Assembly (NCBI RefSeq): GCF_009725205.1
Contig: NZ_WNZY01000026.1
Location: forward strand, 1-64,000
Origin: Paenibacillus timonensis
GTDB lineage: Bacteria > Bacillota > Bacilli > Paenibacillales > Paenibacillaceae
Direction: 5' to 3'
Length of the DNA: 64,000 nucleotides
Shown: positions 42,890 to 54,233 of the stretch, one piece after another
How the letters are laid out: every line of letters starts with the position of its first letter
Position numbering within the stretch: position 1 is the first letter of the stretch
Translations under genes and position numbers: made by a program
The notes under the pieces: generated by a model
What the model was told of the DNA's origin: nothing
Database searches by the model: none
What the model saw: the letters and a program-made list of their open reading frames with translations, nothing else

Positions 42890-43432
42890 ATGGCAGCAAG
42901 AATGAAAGAACGCTTTTTGAACGAAGTAACACCTGCTTTGGTTCAAAAATTCAACTATACAACGGTAATGCAAGTACCGAAGATCGAGAAAGTCGTTATC
43001 AACATGGGTGTTGGTGACGCTGTAGCGAACTCCAAAGTGCTTGATTCCGCAGTAAACGATATGCAGTTGATCGCTGGTCAAAAGCCGGTTATCACCCGTG
43101 CGAAGAAATCCATCGCCGGTTTCAAACTGCGTGAGAACATGCCGATCGGCGTGAAAGTAACCCTTCGCGGTGACCGCATGTACCATTTCCTCGACAAACT
43201 GTTTAATGTAACGCTTCCGCGTGTCCGTGACTTCCACGGTGTATCGACGAAAGCATTCGACGGTCGCGGTAACTATACGCTGGGCCTGAAAGAGCAACTG
43301 ATTTTCCCAGAGATCGAATACGATCAAGTGGATAAAGTGCGTGGTATGGATATCGTCATCGTAACGACGGCGAAAACCGACGAAGAATCCCGCGAGCTCT
43401 TGACGCAACTCGGCATGCCGTTTGCTAAGTAA
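42890..43432 (+). CDS. rplE: 50S ribosomal protein L5
   Basis: A 180-residue protein that binds 5S rRNA in the central protuberance. [38 protein letters not shown] and [20 protein letters not shown] are the signature. AAGGAGGTCC precedes the ATG. Confidence 0.96.
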   Translation: MAARMKERFLNEVTPALVQKFNYTTVMQVPKIEKVVINMGVGDAVANSKVLDSAVNDMQLIAGQKPVITRAKKSIAGFKLRENMPIGVKVTLRGDRMYHFLDKLFNVTLPRVRDFHGVSTKAFDGRGNYTLGLKEQLIFPEIEYDQVDKVRGMDIVIVTTAKTDEESRELLTQLGMPFAK

Positions 43433-43474
43433 AAGTCCATTTTCTCCGAAACTATTTAGGAGGTGTCAGGCTAA

Positions 43475-43660
43475 GTGGCTAAAACTTCGATGAAAGTTAA
43501 ACAACAACGTACACCTAAATTCAAAGTTCGGGCTTATACCCGTTGTGAACGTTGTGGTCGCCCACATTCGGTATTGCAAAAGTACAAGATTTGCAGAATT
43601 TGCTTCCGTGAATTAGCTTATAAAGGCCAGATTCCTGGCGTGAAAAAAGCAAGCTGGTAA
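43475..43660 (+). CDS. rpsZ: 30S ribosomal protein S14 type Z (zinc-binding)
   Basis: A 61-residue short form with zinc-ribbon cysteines in CERCGR and CRICFRE. Starts at GTG 43475 behind TTTAGGAGGTGTCAGGCTAA. Many spore-formers have an additional zinc-free S14 elsewhere; none is here. Confidence 0.95.
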   Translation: MAKTSMKVKQQRTPKFKVRAYTRCERCGRPHSVLQKYKICRICFRELAYKGQIPGVKKASW

Positions 43661-43691
43661 TTAATCAACAACGGGAAGGAGGTTTACACGT

Positions 43692-44090
43692 ATGACTATG
43701 TCAGATCCAATTGCAGATATGCTTACTCGTATTCGTAACGCCAATACGGTGCGTCACGAGACGGTTGAACTGCCTGCGTCCACGATCAAGAAACAAATCG
43801 CTGAAATCCTGAAGCGTGAAGGTTTCATCCGTGACGCTGAATATATCGATGATAACAAACAAGGGATCATCCGTATTTTCCTGAAATACGGCCCGAACAA
43901 CGAACGCGTCATCTCTGGACTTAAGAGAATCAGTAAACCAGGCCTTCGCGTGTACACGAAAAGTAACGAAGTTCCTCGTGTCCTCGGCGGCTTGGGTATC
44001 GCGATTATCTCCACTTCCAAAGGTGTCATGACTGACAAGGAAGCTCGCCAGTCCAAAGCCGGCGGCGAAGTTGTCTGCTACGTTTGGTAA
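43692..44090 (+). CDS. rpsH: 30S ribosomal protein S8
   Basis: A 132-residue 16S central-domain binder. [27 protein letters not shown] and [22 protein letters not shown] are conserved. GAAGGAGGTTTACACGT lies before ATG 43692; ATG 43698 is a less well spaced option. Confidence 0.96.
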   Translation: MTMSDPIADMLTRIRNANTVRHETVELPASTIKKQIAEILKREGFIRDAEYIDDNKQGIIRIFLKYGPNNERVISGLKRISKPGLRVYTKSNEVPRVLGGLGIAIISTSKGVMTDKEARQSKAGGEVVCYVW

Positions 44091-44120
44091 TTAACGTCTT
44101 ATAACAAGGAGGTGCAATAA

Positions 44121-44663
44121 ATGTCTCGTATTGGTCGCAAACCAATTACAGTACCAAGTGGTGTGGATATCACACTTGATAATAGCGTCATTACGGTAAA
44201 AGGGCCAAAAGGCACTTTGACTCGTGAGCTTCATAAGGACATCAAGGTATCGGTTGACAGCAACGTGATTACCGTTGAACGTCCTTCTGATAATAAGCTG
44301 CATCGTTCTCTGCATGGCACGACTCGCTCCGTTGTGAGCAACATGGTCAACGGGGTAACGGAAGGCTTCTCCAAAACGCTCGAGCTGGTTGGTGTCGGTT
44401 ATCGCGCAAGCTTGTCCGGCAACAAACTGGTTTTGAACGTAGGCTACTCCCACCCGGTGGAAATCACCCCGGAAGCGGGCATCGAATTTGAAGTACCTTC
44501 GAATACGAAGATCATCGTTAAAGGGATCAATAAAGAGCGCGTAGGCGAATACGCTGCTAAAATTCGTTCCGTCCGCGCACCTGAGCCATACAAAGGCAAA
44601 GGGATCAAGTATGAAGGTGAACGCATCATTCGTAAGGAAGGTAAAGCCGGTAAGAAGAAATAA
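44121..44663 (+). CDS. rplF: 50S ribosomal protein L6
   Basis: A 180-residue protein near the factor-binding site. [20 protein letters not shown] and [23 protein letters not shown] are typical. AAGGAGGTGCAATAA precedes the ATG. Confidence 0.96.
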   Translation: MSRIGRKPITVPSGVDITLDNSVITVKGPKGTLTRELHKDIKVSVDSNVITVERPSDNKLHRSLHGTTRSVVSNMVNGVTEGFSKTLELVGVGYRASLSGNKLVLNVGYSHPVEITPEAGIEFEVPSNTKIIVKGINKERVGEYAAKIRSVRAPEPYKGKGIKYEGERIIRKEGKAGKKK

Positions 44664-44738
44664 GTTTCTTCTTAACGCGCCTGTCCTTCTGGCGTCTTGA
44701 AATGAAATGTCCGATAGTGGTAAACCGAAGGGAGTGAA

Positions 44739-45116
44739 ATGGAAGTCATGATTACAAAAGGTGATAAGAATAAAGCACGTCTGAAAAGACATCTGCGTGT
44801 GCGTAGAAAAGTCCAAGGAACGGCAGCTCGTCCAAGACTGAACGTATACCGTTCTTCCAAACATATCTACGTACAATTGATCGACGACGTAGCAGGCGTA
44901 ACGCTGGCTAGCGCATCGACGGTTGATAAAGAGCTGAGCAGTTCGATCGGCAACGGAGGCAACGTGGAGTCCGCTCGCAAAGTTGGCGAATTGATCGCTA
45001 AACGCGCTCAAGAAAAAGGGGTCAAAAACATTGTGTTTGACCGCGGAGGATACTTGTACCATGGACGGATTCAGGCACTGGCTGACGCAGCCCGCGAAGC
45101 AGGCTTGGAATTCTAA
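44739..45116 (+). CDS. rplR: 50S ribosomal protein L18
   Basis: A 5S rRNA-binding protein of 122-125 residues. [36 protein letters not shown] and [26 protein letters not shown] are the signature. The start is ambiguous: ATG 44739 has GAAGGGAGTGAA close by; ATG 44748 gives the common MITK start and the family length of 122 but a more distant ribosome site. Confidence 0.93.
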   Translation: MEVMITKGDKNKARLKRHLRVRRKVQGTAARPRLNVYRSSKHIYVQLIDDVAGVTLASASTVDKELSSSIGNGGNVESARKVGELIAKRAQEKGVKNIVFDRGGYLYHGRIQALADAAREAGLEF

Positions 45117-45144
45117 AAATAATCACTAAAAGGAGGTTAACGAC

Positions 45145-45642
45145 TTGCGTGTAGATCCGAACACTTTAGAACTGACAGAAAGAGTTGTAAACATTAACCG
45201 CGTAGCTAAAGTAGTTAAAGGCGGACGCCGTTTTAGCTTCAGCGCGCTCGTGGTTGTCGGCGACGGCAAAGGTTGGGTTGGCGCCGGGATCGGTAAAGCA
45301 GGCGAAGTGCCTGACGCGATCCGCAAAGGCATCGAAGATGCGAAGAAAAACCTTGTGCATGTTCCGCTCGTAGGCACAACGATCCCTCACCAAGTAATCG
45401 GGCATTTCGGAGCTGGCCGCGTTCTTCTGAAACCGGCGTCCGAAGGTACCGGGGTTATCGCTGGCGGTCCGGTTCGTGCGGTTCTCGAGCTAGCAGGCGT
45501 AGGCGACATTTTAACTAAATCCTTGGGTTCTTCGAATTCCATCAACATGGTCAACGCGACTTTGGAGGGCTTGTCCCGTCTGAAACGCGCTGAGGATGTT
45601 GCGAAATTGCGCGGTAAAACCGTCGAAGAACTTCTCGGTTAA
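45145..45642 (+). CDS. rpsE: 30S ribosomal protein S5
   Basis: A 165-residue protein linked to decoding accuracy. [28 protein letters not shown] (spectinomycin loop, wild-type in appearance) and [18 protein letters not shown] are conserved. TTG 45145 is the start, placed after AAGGAGGTTAACGAC. Confidence 0.95.
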   Translation: MRVDPNTLELTERVVNINRVAKVVKGGRRFSFSALVVVGDGKGWVGAGIGKAGEVPDAIRKGIEDAKKNLVHVPLVGTTIPHQVIGHFGAGRVLLKPASEGTGVIAGGPVRAVLELAGVGDILTKSLGSSNSINMVNATLEGLSRLKRAEDVAKLRGKTVEELLG

Positions 45643-45654
45643 GGAGGGAATCTC

Positions 45655-45840
45655 ATGGCTAAACTGCAAATTACCCTCGTGCGTAGTTTGATCGGTCGTC
45701 CGGAGAACCAACGTACTACCGTGAAAACATTGGGTCTTCGCAAAATCAACCAATCCGTTGTTCACAACGACAACCCAGCCATTCGTGGCATGGTTAATCA
45801 AGTGAGCCATCTGGTATCGGTTAAAGAAATCGAAGCCTAA
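45655..45840 (+). CDS. rpmD: 50S ribosomal protein L30
   Basis: A 61-residue protein. [37 protein letters not shown] matches the bacterial L30 family. AAGGAGGGAATCTC precedes the ATG, only 12 bases after rpsE. Confidence 0.96.
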   Translation: MAKLQITLVRSLIGRPENQRTTVKTLGLRKINQSVVHNDNPAIRGMVNQVSHLVSVKEIEA

Positions 45841-45892
45841 GGATATCGTAAGTTTTTAAGTGCCAACAATAAATAAGGAGGTGCAACGAACG

Positions 45893-46333
45893 ATGAAGTT
45901 ACATGAGCTTTCCCCAGCTCCTGGCTCCCGCCAAGAACGCAAACGCGTCGGCCGCGGTACAGGTAGCGGTATGGGTAAAACATCTACTCGCGGTCACAAA
46001 GGTCAAAACGCTCGTTCTGGCGGTGGTGTGCGTCCAGGCTTCGAAGGCGGTCAAAACCCGCTGTATCGTCGCTTGCCAAAACGCGGGTTCATCAATCCGA
46101 CGCGGAAAGAGTATGCGATTGTTAACATCGAAGATTTGAACAACTTTGCGGCGGATACGGAAGTGACTCCTGAACTGTTGTTTGAACAAGGAATCGTGAA
46201 AGACGCGAAAAGCGGCATCAAGATTCTCGGCAACGGTGAAGTTACTGTCAAGTTGACAGTTAAAGCGAATAAGTTCTCCCAATCTGCGGTAGAGAAAATC
46301 GAGGCTGCCGGCGGTAAAACCGAGGTGATCTAA
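45893..46333 (+). CDS. rplO: 50S ribosomal protein L15
   Basis: A 146-residue protein with a long basic N-terminal arm ([33 protein letters not shown]). ATG 45893 follows AAGGAGGTGCAACGAACG. Its stop overlaps the secY start by one base. Confidence 0.96.
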   Translation: MKLHELSPAPGSRQERKRVGRGTGSGMGKTSTRGHKGQNARSGGGVRPGFEGGQNPLYRRLPKRGFINPTRKEYAIVNIEDLNNFAADTEVTPELLFEQGIVKDAKSGIKILGNGEVTVKLTVKANKFSQSAVEKIEAAGGKTEVI

Positions 46334-47631
46334 TGTTTAAAACCATTAAGAACATATGGCATGTTCAAGACCTTCGCAACCGCATTTTGTTTACGTTGTT
46401 TATTTTCCTCATTTACCGGATCGGTTCTTTCGTTCCGGTTCCGGGCGTTAATAAAGACGTCTTCGAGGCGACGAACACGGCAGGCAGCGACTTGTTAGGG
46501 TTCTTGAACACCTTCTCGGGCGGCGCCCTGAAGAACTTCTCTATTTTCGCCCTCGGGATTATGCCTTATATCACGGCTTCCATCATCGTGCAACTCTTGT
46601 CGATGGACGTCATTCCGAAATTTGCGGAATGGGCCAAACAAGGGGAACACGGCAAGAAAAAAATGGCTCAAGTGACTCGTTACGGTACTGTCATTTTGGC
46701 CGTGATTCAGGCTTTCGCCACATCGATTGGCTTTAACCGGTTGTATGGTACGGAAATGGTGCCAAACGCAACGTTTGGTGACTATCTGGTCATTGCAATC
46801 GTGTTAACGGCAGGTACATCGTTCCTGATGTGGTTAGGTGAGCAGATTACCGAAAGAGGGATCGGCAACGGGATTTCGCTCATCATCTTCGCCGGGATTG
46901 TCGCAACGATCCCATCGCATATCACGACAATTGCTCAATCCGAGTTTATTGTTGAAGGTCAAGCGTTTATCAACGTGGTGAAGTCCATTGCGATTATCCT
47001 CGTCTGCGTATTGATCGTGATCGGCGTCATTTACATCCAACAAGCGATTCGGAAAATTCCGGTACAATACGCTAAACGCGTAGTCGGCAATAAAATGTAT
47101 GGCGGGCAGAATACCCATATTCCGCTCAAAATCAATGCTGCCGGCGTGATTCCGGTCATTTTCGCCGTTTCCTTGCTGCAATTCCCAGTGGTTATCGCCA
47201 GCTTTTGGTCGACGCACACTTGGGCGCAATGGATCAGCAACAACTTGTCTACCAACCGTCCGCTCGGGATGGTGCTTTATGTGGTCATGATCGTCGGCTT
47301 CACGTTCTTCTATACGTTCGTACAGATGAACCCGCAGCAGATGGCTGAGAACATGAAGAAAAACGGTGGATATATTCCAGGGATCCGTCCGGGTAAAACG
47401 ACGGAAACCTATCTTACTCGGGTATTGACCCGTCTGACGATGACCGGCGCTATTTTCCTAGCCGCAATCTCCATCCTTCCTATGGCTTTGGGGGCTTTGG
47501 CAGGACTGCCGCGTACGGTTCTGATTGGCGGTACTTCGATTCTAATCGTTATCGGCGTTGCGCTGGATACGATGAAGACCATCGAAGGCCAATTGATCAA
47601 ACGTCACTATAAAGGTTTCATCAATAAATAG
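46333..47631 (+). CDS. secY: Preprotein translocase subunit SecY
   Basis: The 432-residue channel of the Sec translocon with about ten membrane helices. The N-terminus FKTIKNIWHVQDLRNRILFTLFIFLIYRIGSFVPVPG and GIGNGISLIIFAGIVA are signature segments. TAATG overlap with rplO suggests coupling. A 46-base hairpin lies between it and adk. Confidence 0.96.
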   Translation: MFKTIKNIWHVQDLRNRILFTLFIFLIYRIGSFVPVPGVNKDVFEATNTAGSDLLGFLNTFSGGALKNFSIFALGIMPYITASIIVQLLSMDVIPKFAEWAKQGEHGKKKMAQVTRYGTVILAVIQAFATSIGFNRLYGTEMVPNATFGDYLVIAIVLTAGTSFLMWLGEQITERGIGNGISLIIFAGIVATIPSHITTIAQSEFIVEGQAFINVVKSIAIILVCVLIVIGVIYIQQAIRKIPVQYAKRVVGNKMYGGQNTHIPLKINAAGVIPVIFAVSLLQFPVVIASFWSTHTWAQWISNNLSTNRPLGMVLYVVMIVGFTFFYTFVQMNPQQMAENMKKNGGYIPGIRPGKTTETYLTRVLTRLTMTGAIFLAAISILPMALGALAGLPRTVLIGGTSILIVIGVALDTMKTIEGQLIKRHYKGFINK

Positions 47632-47635
47632 TCGG

Positions 47636-48373
<738 letters not shown>

Positions 48374-48378
48374 GTGTA

Positions 48379-49131
48379 ATGATCATTTGTAAATCCGAAA
48401 CGGAACTAGGCTTTATGCGAGAAGCTGGGCGGATCGTAGCGGAAACGCACAGGCTCATGGCGGAATCGATTGAGCCTGGAATTACGACGGGGGAACTCGA
48501 TCAACTCGCCGATAAATACATTCGCAGTCAGGGCGCCGTGCCGTCCTTTAAAGGTTACAACGGTTTTCCTTACAGCATTTGCGCTTCGGTCAACGAAGAA
48601 TTGGTACACGGATTTCCCGGCAAACGCAAATTGAACGAAGGCGATATCATCACTTTAGATATCGGCGCGGAGTATCGTGGTTTCCATGGGGACTCGGCGT
48701 GGACTTATCCGGTGGGCGAAATTTCGGAGGAAGCCAAGAAGCTCTTGGAAGTTACCGAAGGATCTCTGTATGCGGGCCTTGAGCTCGTTAAACCGGATGT
48801 TCGATTGTTCACGATCTCGCATGCGATTCAGCAATTTATCGAAGCTGCCGGTTTTTCCGTCGTTCGGGAATATGTCGGTCACGGCATTGGCGCGAGCTTG
48901 CACGAAGAACCGCAAATTCCGAATTATGGTTTGCCTGACCGGGGTCCCCGGCTTAAGCCCGGGATGGTCCTGGCGATCGAACCGATGGTTAACATGGGGA
49001 AGCGATATGTAAAAACGCTGGAAGACAACTGGACAGTGGTCACGGTCGACGGTTCCCTCTGCGCTCATTTTGAGCACACGGTAGCTGTAACGCCGGACGG
49101 AATGGAAATTTTCACGAAGCTGAATGCGTAG
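48379..49131 (+). CDS. map: Methionine aminopeptidase type I
   Basis: Removes initiator methionine. The 250 residues hold the five metal ligands of the pita-bread fold: [22 protein letters not shown] (two Asp), GHGIG (His), EPMV (Glu) and the C-terminal FEHTVAVT (Glu). GCGAGGTTAGGTG precedes ATG 48379. The adk-map-infA order is classic. Confidence 0.96.
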   Translation: MIICKSETELGFMREAGRIVAETHRLMAESIEPGITTGELDQLADKYIRSQGAVPSFKGYNGFPYSICASVNEELVHGFPGKRKLNEGDIITLDIGAEYRGFHGDSAWTYPVGEISEEAKKLLEVTEGSLYAGLELVKPDVRLFTISHAIQQFIEAAGFSVVREYVGHGIGASLHEEPQIPNYGLPDRGPRLKPGMVLAIEPMVNMGKRYVKTLEDNWTVVTVDGSLCAHFEHTVAVTPDGMEIFTKLNA

Positions 49132-49134
49132 GTG

Positions 49135-49449
49135 ATGAACGTGAAAGAACGCTCGGAGCCGCAGGTCGGTCAGTTGGTGAAAGTTCTCAAAGGCAGAGAT
49201 GCCGGGGCGATTTATGTGATTGTCGGGATTCTAGACAACAGATTCGTCTGGATCGCGGATGGAAACAAACGCAAGTTTGATGAACCCAAACGTAAAAACG
49301 CCCAGCATCTTGAGCTACTGCCCATAGTTAGCAGCGAGGTTGTTCATAGTTTGCAGGAAAGCGGACGTGTGACAAACGGGAAACTGCGGCATGCAGTTCT
49401 TGTTTATCAGAACTCCGCCGATTCTATGGCTGAAGAGAAAGGAGACTGA
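49135..49449 (+). CDS. KOW-domain RNA-binding protein (L14e-like)
   Basis: About 104 residues. The N-terminal KOW-like motif [46 protein letters not shown] resembles archaeal/eukaryotic L14e; the tail is acidic. The gene lies between map and infA as in many Firmicutes. Start is uncertain: ATG 49135 or GTG 49141, with TAGGTGA upstream. Role on the ribosome is unproven. Confidence 0.85.
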   Translation: MNVKERSEPQVGQLVKVLKGRDAGAIYVIVGILDNRFVWIADGNKRKFDEPKRKNAQHLELLPIVSSEVVHSLQESGRVTNGKLRHAVLVYQNSADSMAEEKGD

Positions 49450-49451
49450 CT

Positions 49452-49667
49452 GTGGCTAAAGAAGATGTCATTGAAGTCGAAGGCGTGGTCATTGAACCAT
49501 TGCCGAATGCTACATTCAAAGTGGAGCTGGAGAATGGGCATCAAATTCTCGCTCACGTTTCCGGTAAGCTGCGGATGCACTTTATCCGCATTTTGACGGG
49601 GGACAAAGTGGTCGTTCAGCTTTCGCCTTATGATTTGTCGAAAGGCCGGATCACTTACCGCAAATAG
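49452..49667 (+). CDS. infA: Translation initiation factor IF-1
   Basis: A 71-residue OB-fold factor that covers the A site in initiation. [29 protein letters not shown] and [32 protein letters not shown] are the signature. Starts at GTG 49452, two bases after the previous stop, with GAAAGGAGACTGACT upstream. Confidence 0.96.
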   Translation: MAKEDVIEVEGVVIEPLPNATFKVELENGHQILAHVSGKLRMHFIRILTGDKVVVQLSPYDLSKGRITYRK

Positions 49668-49818
49668 ACTATACCAATTACGGTAAAGTTGTGGTACAAT
49701 ATTCAGGTTGAGTTGTTTCAGAGAGTAGTTTATGATTAGAATGCCTGCGATTCGAGTTTTGCTTCGCAAAACAAAGCGTATGCTTTCGATCCCAGTTTTA
49801 CTTCTGTAAAACTTTTAG

Positions 49819-49944
<126 letters not shown>

Positions 49945-49965
49945 TTGAAGGGGGTGTAGCGTAAA

Positions 49966-50334
49966 ATGGCACGTATAGCTGGTGTGGATTTGCCACGTGA
50001 TAAACGCGTTGAGATCGCCTTAACTTACATTTTCGGAATCGGTAAAACGACTTCCCAGAAAATCCTGAGCACAACAGGCATCAATCCGGACACTCGTGTT
50101 CGTGATTTGACGGAAGATGAGGTTAGCAAACTACGCGAAACGATCGACAAAACGGTCAAGGTTGAAGGCGACCTGCGTCGTGAAATTTCCTTAAATATTA
50201 AACGTTTGATCGAGATTGGCTGCTACCGCGGAGTGCGTCATCGTCGCGGCTTGCCGGTTCGTGGACAACGTACGAAAACGAATGCCCGTACTCGTAAGGG
50301 TCCTCGTCGTACTGTAGCGAACAAGAAGAAATAA
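49966..50334 (+). CDS. rpsM: 30S ribosomal protein S13
   Basis: A 122-residue 30S head protein at the subunit bridge. [30 protein letters not shown] and [26 protein letters not shown] are typical. GAAGGGGGTGTAGCGTAAA precedes the ATG. Confidence 0.97.
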   Translation: MARIAGVDLPRDKRVEIALTYIFGIGKTTSQKILSTTGINPDTRVRDLTEDEVSKLRETIDKTVKVEGDLRREISLNIKRLIEIGCYRGVRHRRGLPVRGQRTKTNARTRKGPRRTVANKKK

Positions 50335-50353
50335 GAAGGGGGGATAACAGACA

Positions 50354-50749
50354 ATGGCTAAACCAAAAAAAGTCGTACGTACAAAACGTCGTGACCGGAA
50401 AAATATTGAATCTGGTGTGGCTCATATTCGCTCCACCTTCAATAATACGATTGTAACCATTACGGATCCGCATGGTAATGCGATTTCCTGGGCCAGCTCC
50501 GGCGGCCTCGGATTTAAAGGTTCCCGTAAGTCGACTCCGTTTGCCGCGCAAATGGCTGCTGAATCTGCTGCCAAAGCTGCGATGGAACATGGCATGAAGA
50601 GTGTTGAGGTTATGGTTAAAGGCCCTGGTGCTGGCCGTGAGGCCGCTATCCGCTCCTTGCAAGCGGCAGGCCTTGAAGTCAACATGATCAAAGACGTTAC
50701 TCCAATTCCTCATAACGGCTGCCGTCCTCCAAAACGCCGCCGCGTTTAA
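50354..50749 (+). CDS. rpsK: 30S ribosomal protein S11
   Basis: A 131-residue platform protein. [46 protein letters not shown] and the C-terminal [18 protein letters not shown] are conserved. GAAGGGGGGATAACAGACA precedes the ATG. Confidence 0.97.
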   Translation: MAKPKKVVRTKRRDRKNIESGVAHIRSTFNNTIVTITDPHGNAISWASSGGLGFKGSRKSTPFAAQMAAESAAKAAMEHGMKSVEVMVKGPGAGREAAIRSLQAAGLEVNMIKDVTPIPHNGCRPPKRRRV

Positions 50750-50881
50750 TGAAGCCGCGCTGAAGCCGTGGTATAACAACAGCGTCAATTGGGAACAATG
50801 GTTGTTTAGGCATACTACGTTTCAAACTTCAGCAAAATAGGCAGATTCAAAGGAACGACGTTTTGAAGGAGGGGTACTTTC

Positions 50882-51826
50882 GTGATAGAAATCGAAAAGC
50901 CAAAAATCGAGACCGTAGAAGTTAACGATGAAGGCACCTATGGGAAATTTGTAGTAGAACCACTTGAACGTGGGTATGGCACCACACTGGGCAACTCGCT
51001 TCGCCGGATTTTGCTCTCTTCTCTGCCGGGTGCTGCGGTAACCTCGGTCCAAATCGATGGAGTTCTGCATGAATTCGCGACCGTACCGGGCGTTATGGAA
51101 GACGTTACGGAGATCATTCTGAACCTTAAGGCTCTCTCGCTGAAAATTCATTCGGATGAGGAAAAAATCCTCGAAATCGATGCAGAAGGCGAAGGAGTCG
51201 TAACGGCAGGAGATATCCGTGCGGACAGCGACGTGGAAATTTTGAATCCGGACTTGCATATTGCTACGCTTGAACCGGGTTCGAGACTCCACATGCGCGT
51301 TTACGCAGGCCGTGGTCGTGGTTACGTTCAGGCAGATCGAAATAAACGAGATGATCAACCGATCGGTGTCATTCCCGTCGATTCGATCTATACCCCGATT
51401 ACACGGGTCAATTACGTGGTGGAGAACACCCGGGTTGGCCAAGTGACCAACTACGACAAGCTCACGCTTGAAGTATGGACCGATGGCAGTATCAGACCTG
51501 AAGAAGCGGTTAGCCTCGGCGCCAAAATTTTGACCGAGCATCTCTTCTTGTTCGTTGGTTTAACGGACGAAGCGAAAGACGCGGAAATCATGGTCGAAAA
51601 GGAAGAAGACAAGAAAGAAAAAGTGCTTGAAATGACGATTGAAGAGCTTGATCTCTCCGTTCGTTCCTATAACTGCCTCAAACGTGCCGGCATTAATACG
51701 GTACAAGAGCTGACGACGAAAACCGAAGAAGATATGATGAAGGTGCGTAACCTGGGTCGTAAATCTTTGGAGGAAGTTCAAGAGAAGCTTGAAGAGCTTG
51801 GTTTGGGATTGCGTACTGAAGAATAA
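50882..51826 (+). CDS. rpoA: RNA polymerase subunit alpha
   Basis: A 314-residue subunit. The N-terminal dimerisation domain has [26 protein letters not shown]; the C-terminal domain (about 245-310) has the helix-hairpin-helix segments [23 protein letters not shown] and [15 protein letters not shown] for UP-element contact. GTG 50882 follows AAGGAGGGGTACTTTC. Confidence 0.97.
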   Translation: MIEIEKPKIETVEVNDEGTYGKFVVEPLERGYGTTLGNSLRRILLSSLPGAAVTSVQIDGVLHEFATVPGVMEDVTEIILNLKALSLKIHSDEEKILEIDAEGEGVVTAGDIRADSDVEILNPDLHIATLEPGSRLHMRVYAGRGRGYVQADRNKRDDQPIGVIPVDSIYTPITRVNYVVENTRVGQVTNYDKLTLEVWTDGSIRPEEAVSLGAKILTEHLFLFVGLTDEAKDAEIMVEKEEDKKEKVLEMTIEELDLSVRSYNCLKRAGINTVQELTTKTEEDMMKVRNLGRKSLEEVQEKLEELGLGLRTEE

Positions 51827-51863
51827 GTTAGCTTAAATCGTTCTAGCGAAGGAGGGAAAACTC

Positions 51864-52229
51864 ATGGCATACCAAAAGTTGGGCCGCGATTCCAGCGCGC
51901 GTAAAGCATTGTTCCGTGACCTGGTAACCGACCTGTTCTTATACGAACGCATCCAAACGACGGAGGCGAAAGCGAAAGAAGTTCGTTCGATCGCTGAGAA
52001 ACTGATCACCAAAGCAAAACGTGGTGACCTGCACGCCCGTCGTCAAGTGGCAGCTTATGTTCGCCGCGAATCGATCGATGGCGAGCAGGATGCAATCCAA
52101 AAGCTGTTCAACGAACTGGCAACACGTTATTCCAGCCGTCCAGGCGGATACACTCGTATCCTGAAGCTGGGACCTCGCCGCGGCGACGCTGCACCTATGG
52201 TTTACCTGGAACTGGTAGACCGCGCATAA
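51864..52229 (+). CDS. rplQ: 50S ribosomal protein L17
   Basis: A 121-residue protein near the tunnel exit. [38 protein letters not shown] is the signature. GAAGGAGGGAAAACTC precedes the ATG. A terminator follows; the ECF transporter genes that often come next in relatives are absent. Confidence 0.96.
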   Translation: MAYQKLGRDSSARKALFRDLVTDLFLYERIQTTEAKAKEVRSIAEKLITKAKRGDLHARRQVAAYVRRESIDGEQDAIQKLFNELATRYSSRPGGYTRILKLGPRRGDAAPMVYLELVDRA

Positions 52230-52256
52230 TTCAGGGGATTCCCTAACTAGCGTGTA

Positions 52257-52307
52257 AAACTCTCTGTCGGCTCGCCTTATGGCTAAGCTTTCGGAGAGTT
52301 TTTTTAT
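52257..52307 (+). terminator. alpha operon terminator
   Basis: AAACTCTC...GAGAGTTT with an extended interior, followed by seven Ts. Confidence 0.8.
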
Positions 52308-52336
52308 TGGGATTCAAACAAGAAAGGAAGGGACCG

Positions 52337-53116
52337 ATGCGCAACTTGCTGATGACCGTCAGCTATGACGGAACGAACTATTTCGGTTTTCAAACCCAGC
52401 CGGGTGGAAACACGGTTCAGGATCATATCGAGGAAGCCATCCGTCAGTTGACGGGAGAACAATTGAAGATCCATGGTTCCGGGCGAACGGATGCTGGGGT
52501 ACATGCCCGGCAACAACCGTTCCATTTTCACACCGCTTCGCAAATTCCTGTGGAACGCTGGTGTTTGGCGCTAAACGGGCGGCTCCCTTCCGATATACGC
52601 GTATTAACGGCTCGGGAAGTCCCGTTGGATTTTCATTCCCGGCGCTCGGCCAAACGTAAGACCTACCGCTATACCATCAATGCCAACCGAATCACGGATG
52701 TATTTGAACGGAATTATCAGTTTCACCATCCAGGCAAGTTGAACATCGAGGCGATGCAGCAGAGTCTGCCTTTCTTGCTTGGAACCCATGATTACACCTC
52801 GTTTGCTTCGCGTCACTCCACGAAGGCCAGTCATGTTCGTACCATTTATGATGCCCGGATGATAGTGGATTCATCAGCGAATGTAGCAGGCACAACGGGC
52901 CAGGGAATCCTCCATTTATACGTAACCGGCAACGGGTTCCTGCAGCATATGGTCAGAATCATCGTAGGGACGTTACTTGAAATAGGCGAAGGTAAACGCA
53001 CGCCGGTATCCATGAAGACGATTCTAGAGGCGAAGGACCGGAAAGCCGCAGGCCCAACGGCCGAAAGCAAGGGACTTATGCTCTGGAGTGTCGAATATGA
53101 CGAAATATCGGGGTGA
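52337..53116 (+). CDS. truA: tRNA pseudouridine(38-40) synthase TruA
   Basis: Makes pseudouridine in the tRNA anticodon arm. In 259 residues the catalytic D52 lies in GSGRTDAGVHARQQ. N-terminal text MRNLLMTVSYDGTNYFGFQTQPGGNTVQD and C-terminal FLQHMVRIIVGTLLEIGEGK are typical. ATG 52337 follows AAAGGAAGGGACC; the upstream ATG 52307 is in the terminator region. Confidence 0.95.
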   Translation: MRNLLMTVSYDGTNYFGFQTQPGGNTVQDHIEEAIRQLTGEQLKIHGSGRTDAGVHARQQPFHFHTASQIPVERWCLALNGRLPSDIRVLTAREVPLDFHSRRSAKRKTYRYTINANRITDVFERNYQFHHPGKLNIEAMQQSLPFLLGTHDYTSFASRHSTKASHVRTIYDARMIVDSSANVAGTTGQGILHLYVTGNGFLQHMVRIIVGTLLEIGEGKRTPVSMKTILEAKDRKAAGPTAESKGLMLWSVEYDEISG

Positions 53117-53203
53117 AGGTGTGAAGACTGAAACCTTAGAGACGGCTATCCGTAACTTATTTAAAAAGTAAGATAGTTCGATGAATCTAAGGAGGGTTTT
53201 ACC

Positions 53204-53515
53204 TTGAAATGTCCAGTATGTAACGATGTGCGTATGAGAGAAGTGGAGAAAGACGGCGTTCTGATCGATGTATGTCCGGATTGCAAAGGCGTATGGCTTG
53301 ACCGTGGAGAGCTAGAGAAGCTGATGAGCGAAATTCGGGATATCCGACCGGCTTTTAACGAGTGGTACGAGCACCGGGAGGATCGATACGAAGATCACCG
53401 CAACTCGGGACATTATGAGAAGCCCAAGTCGTCTTCAGGATACCCTCAGCAGGGACACTATAAGCCCAAGAAGAAGAAGTCGGCGCTGGACATCTTTGGA
53501 GATTTGTTCGATTGA
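53204..53515 (+). CDS. Zinc-ribbon protein (zf-TFIIB family)
   Basis: A 103-residue protein. The zinc ribbon CPVCNDVRMREV ... CPDCKGVWLDRGELEKLM (C3, C6, C24, C27) matches the zf-TFIIB family. The tail is hydrophilic (His, Glu, Lys, Tyr) and ends KKKKSALDIFGDLFD. TTG 53204 is the start behind AAGGAGGGTTTTACC. It lies between truA and rplM, where ribosomal context dominates. Function unknown. Confidence 0.85.
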   Translation: MKCPVCNDVRMREVEKDGVLIDVCPDCKGVWLDRGELEKLMSEIRDIRPAFNEWYEHREDRYEDHRNSGHYEKPKSSSGYPQQGHYKPKKKKSALDIFGDLFD

Positions 53516-53555
53516 TCAGGTTCCCGGATTATTGGGGGATATTCTGAAAAAAGAC

Positions 53556-53584
53556 TTGCGTATTAATTGCGCTTCCTGTAAAAT
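53556..53584 (+). promoter_or_regulatory. Promoter of rplM-rpsI
   Basis: TTGCGT (53556-53561) and TAAAAT (53579-53584) with a 17-base spacer. Confidence 0.72.
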
Positions 53585-53593
53585 AAAAGTTGT

Positions 53594-53634
53594 GTTTTCT
53601 TGATGGCTATCCCACAGCCCCCAATCGAGAAAAC
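53594..53634 (+). promoter_or_regulatory. L13 leader-type hairpin
   Basis: GTTTTCTTGAT pairs with ATCGAGAAAAC, with an inner GGCT/AGCC stem. It lies at the very start of the rplM transcript, 140 bases before the gene, the place where Firmicutes carry the L13 autoregulatory leader. The link to L13 is inferred. Confidence 0.65.
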
Positions 53635-53775
53635 CGCTCAAATCAGATTTTAAGCTTGCTAAACATGAACGAAACGATCGAAGATAAATCTGCTGGAGAG
53701 GTCAAGCGACCCGAAGAGCAAGATCGTTTTCAGCAGGATGAACCATTTCGGACGAACTTGAAGGAGGATCTTTAC

Positions 53776-54213
53776 ATGCGTACCACTTATATGGCGAAGC
53801 CAGCCGAAGTAGAGCGCAAATGGCACATTATCGATGCCGAAGGCAAAACGCTGGGCCGCTTGGCTAGCGAAGCTGCTGCTCTTATCCGCGGTAAACACAA
53901 ACCACAATTCACTCCACATGTTGACGGCGGTGACTTTGTTATCGTCATTAACGCGGAGAAAATTGCCTTGACTGGCAAAAAGATGGATAACAAAAAGTAC
54001 TATCGTCATTCCCTGCATCCGGGCGGTTTGAAAGTGACCGTTGCCAAAGATATGCTGAGAACGAAACCTGAACGTGTAATCGAGTCCGCCGTTCACGGCA
54101 TGCTGCCTAAAACTCGCCAAGGCGAGAAAATGAAGCTGAGACTGAAAGCTTACGCTGGCACAGAGCATCCACATGCGGCACAAAAACCTGAAGTTTACGA
54201 ACTTCGCGGATAA
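53776..54213 (+). CDS. rplM: 50S ribosomal protein L13
   Basis: A 145-residue protein. [34 protein letters not shown] and [22 protein letters not shown] are conserved. ATG 53776 follows AAGGAGGATCTTTAC. The open frame continues upstream to 53590, but that stretch is leader and does not resemble L13. Confidence 0.96.
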   Translation: MRTTYMAKPAEVERKWHIIDAEGKTLGRLASEAAALIRGKHKPQFTPHVDGGDFVIVINAEKIALTGKKMDNKKYYRHSLHPGGLKVTVAKDMLRTKPERVIESAVHGMLPKTRQGEKMKLRLKAYAGTEHPHAAQKPEVYELRG

Positions 54214-54233
54214 TTAAAAGGGAGGACAGTTTC

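Noticed and set aside
53590-53775. 62-residue N-terminal extension of rplM
   Set aside because: Upstream of a perfect AAGGAGG site and of the normal L13 start; it covers the leader hairpin.
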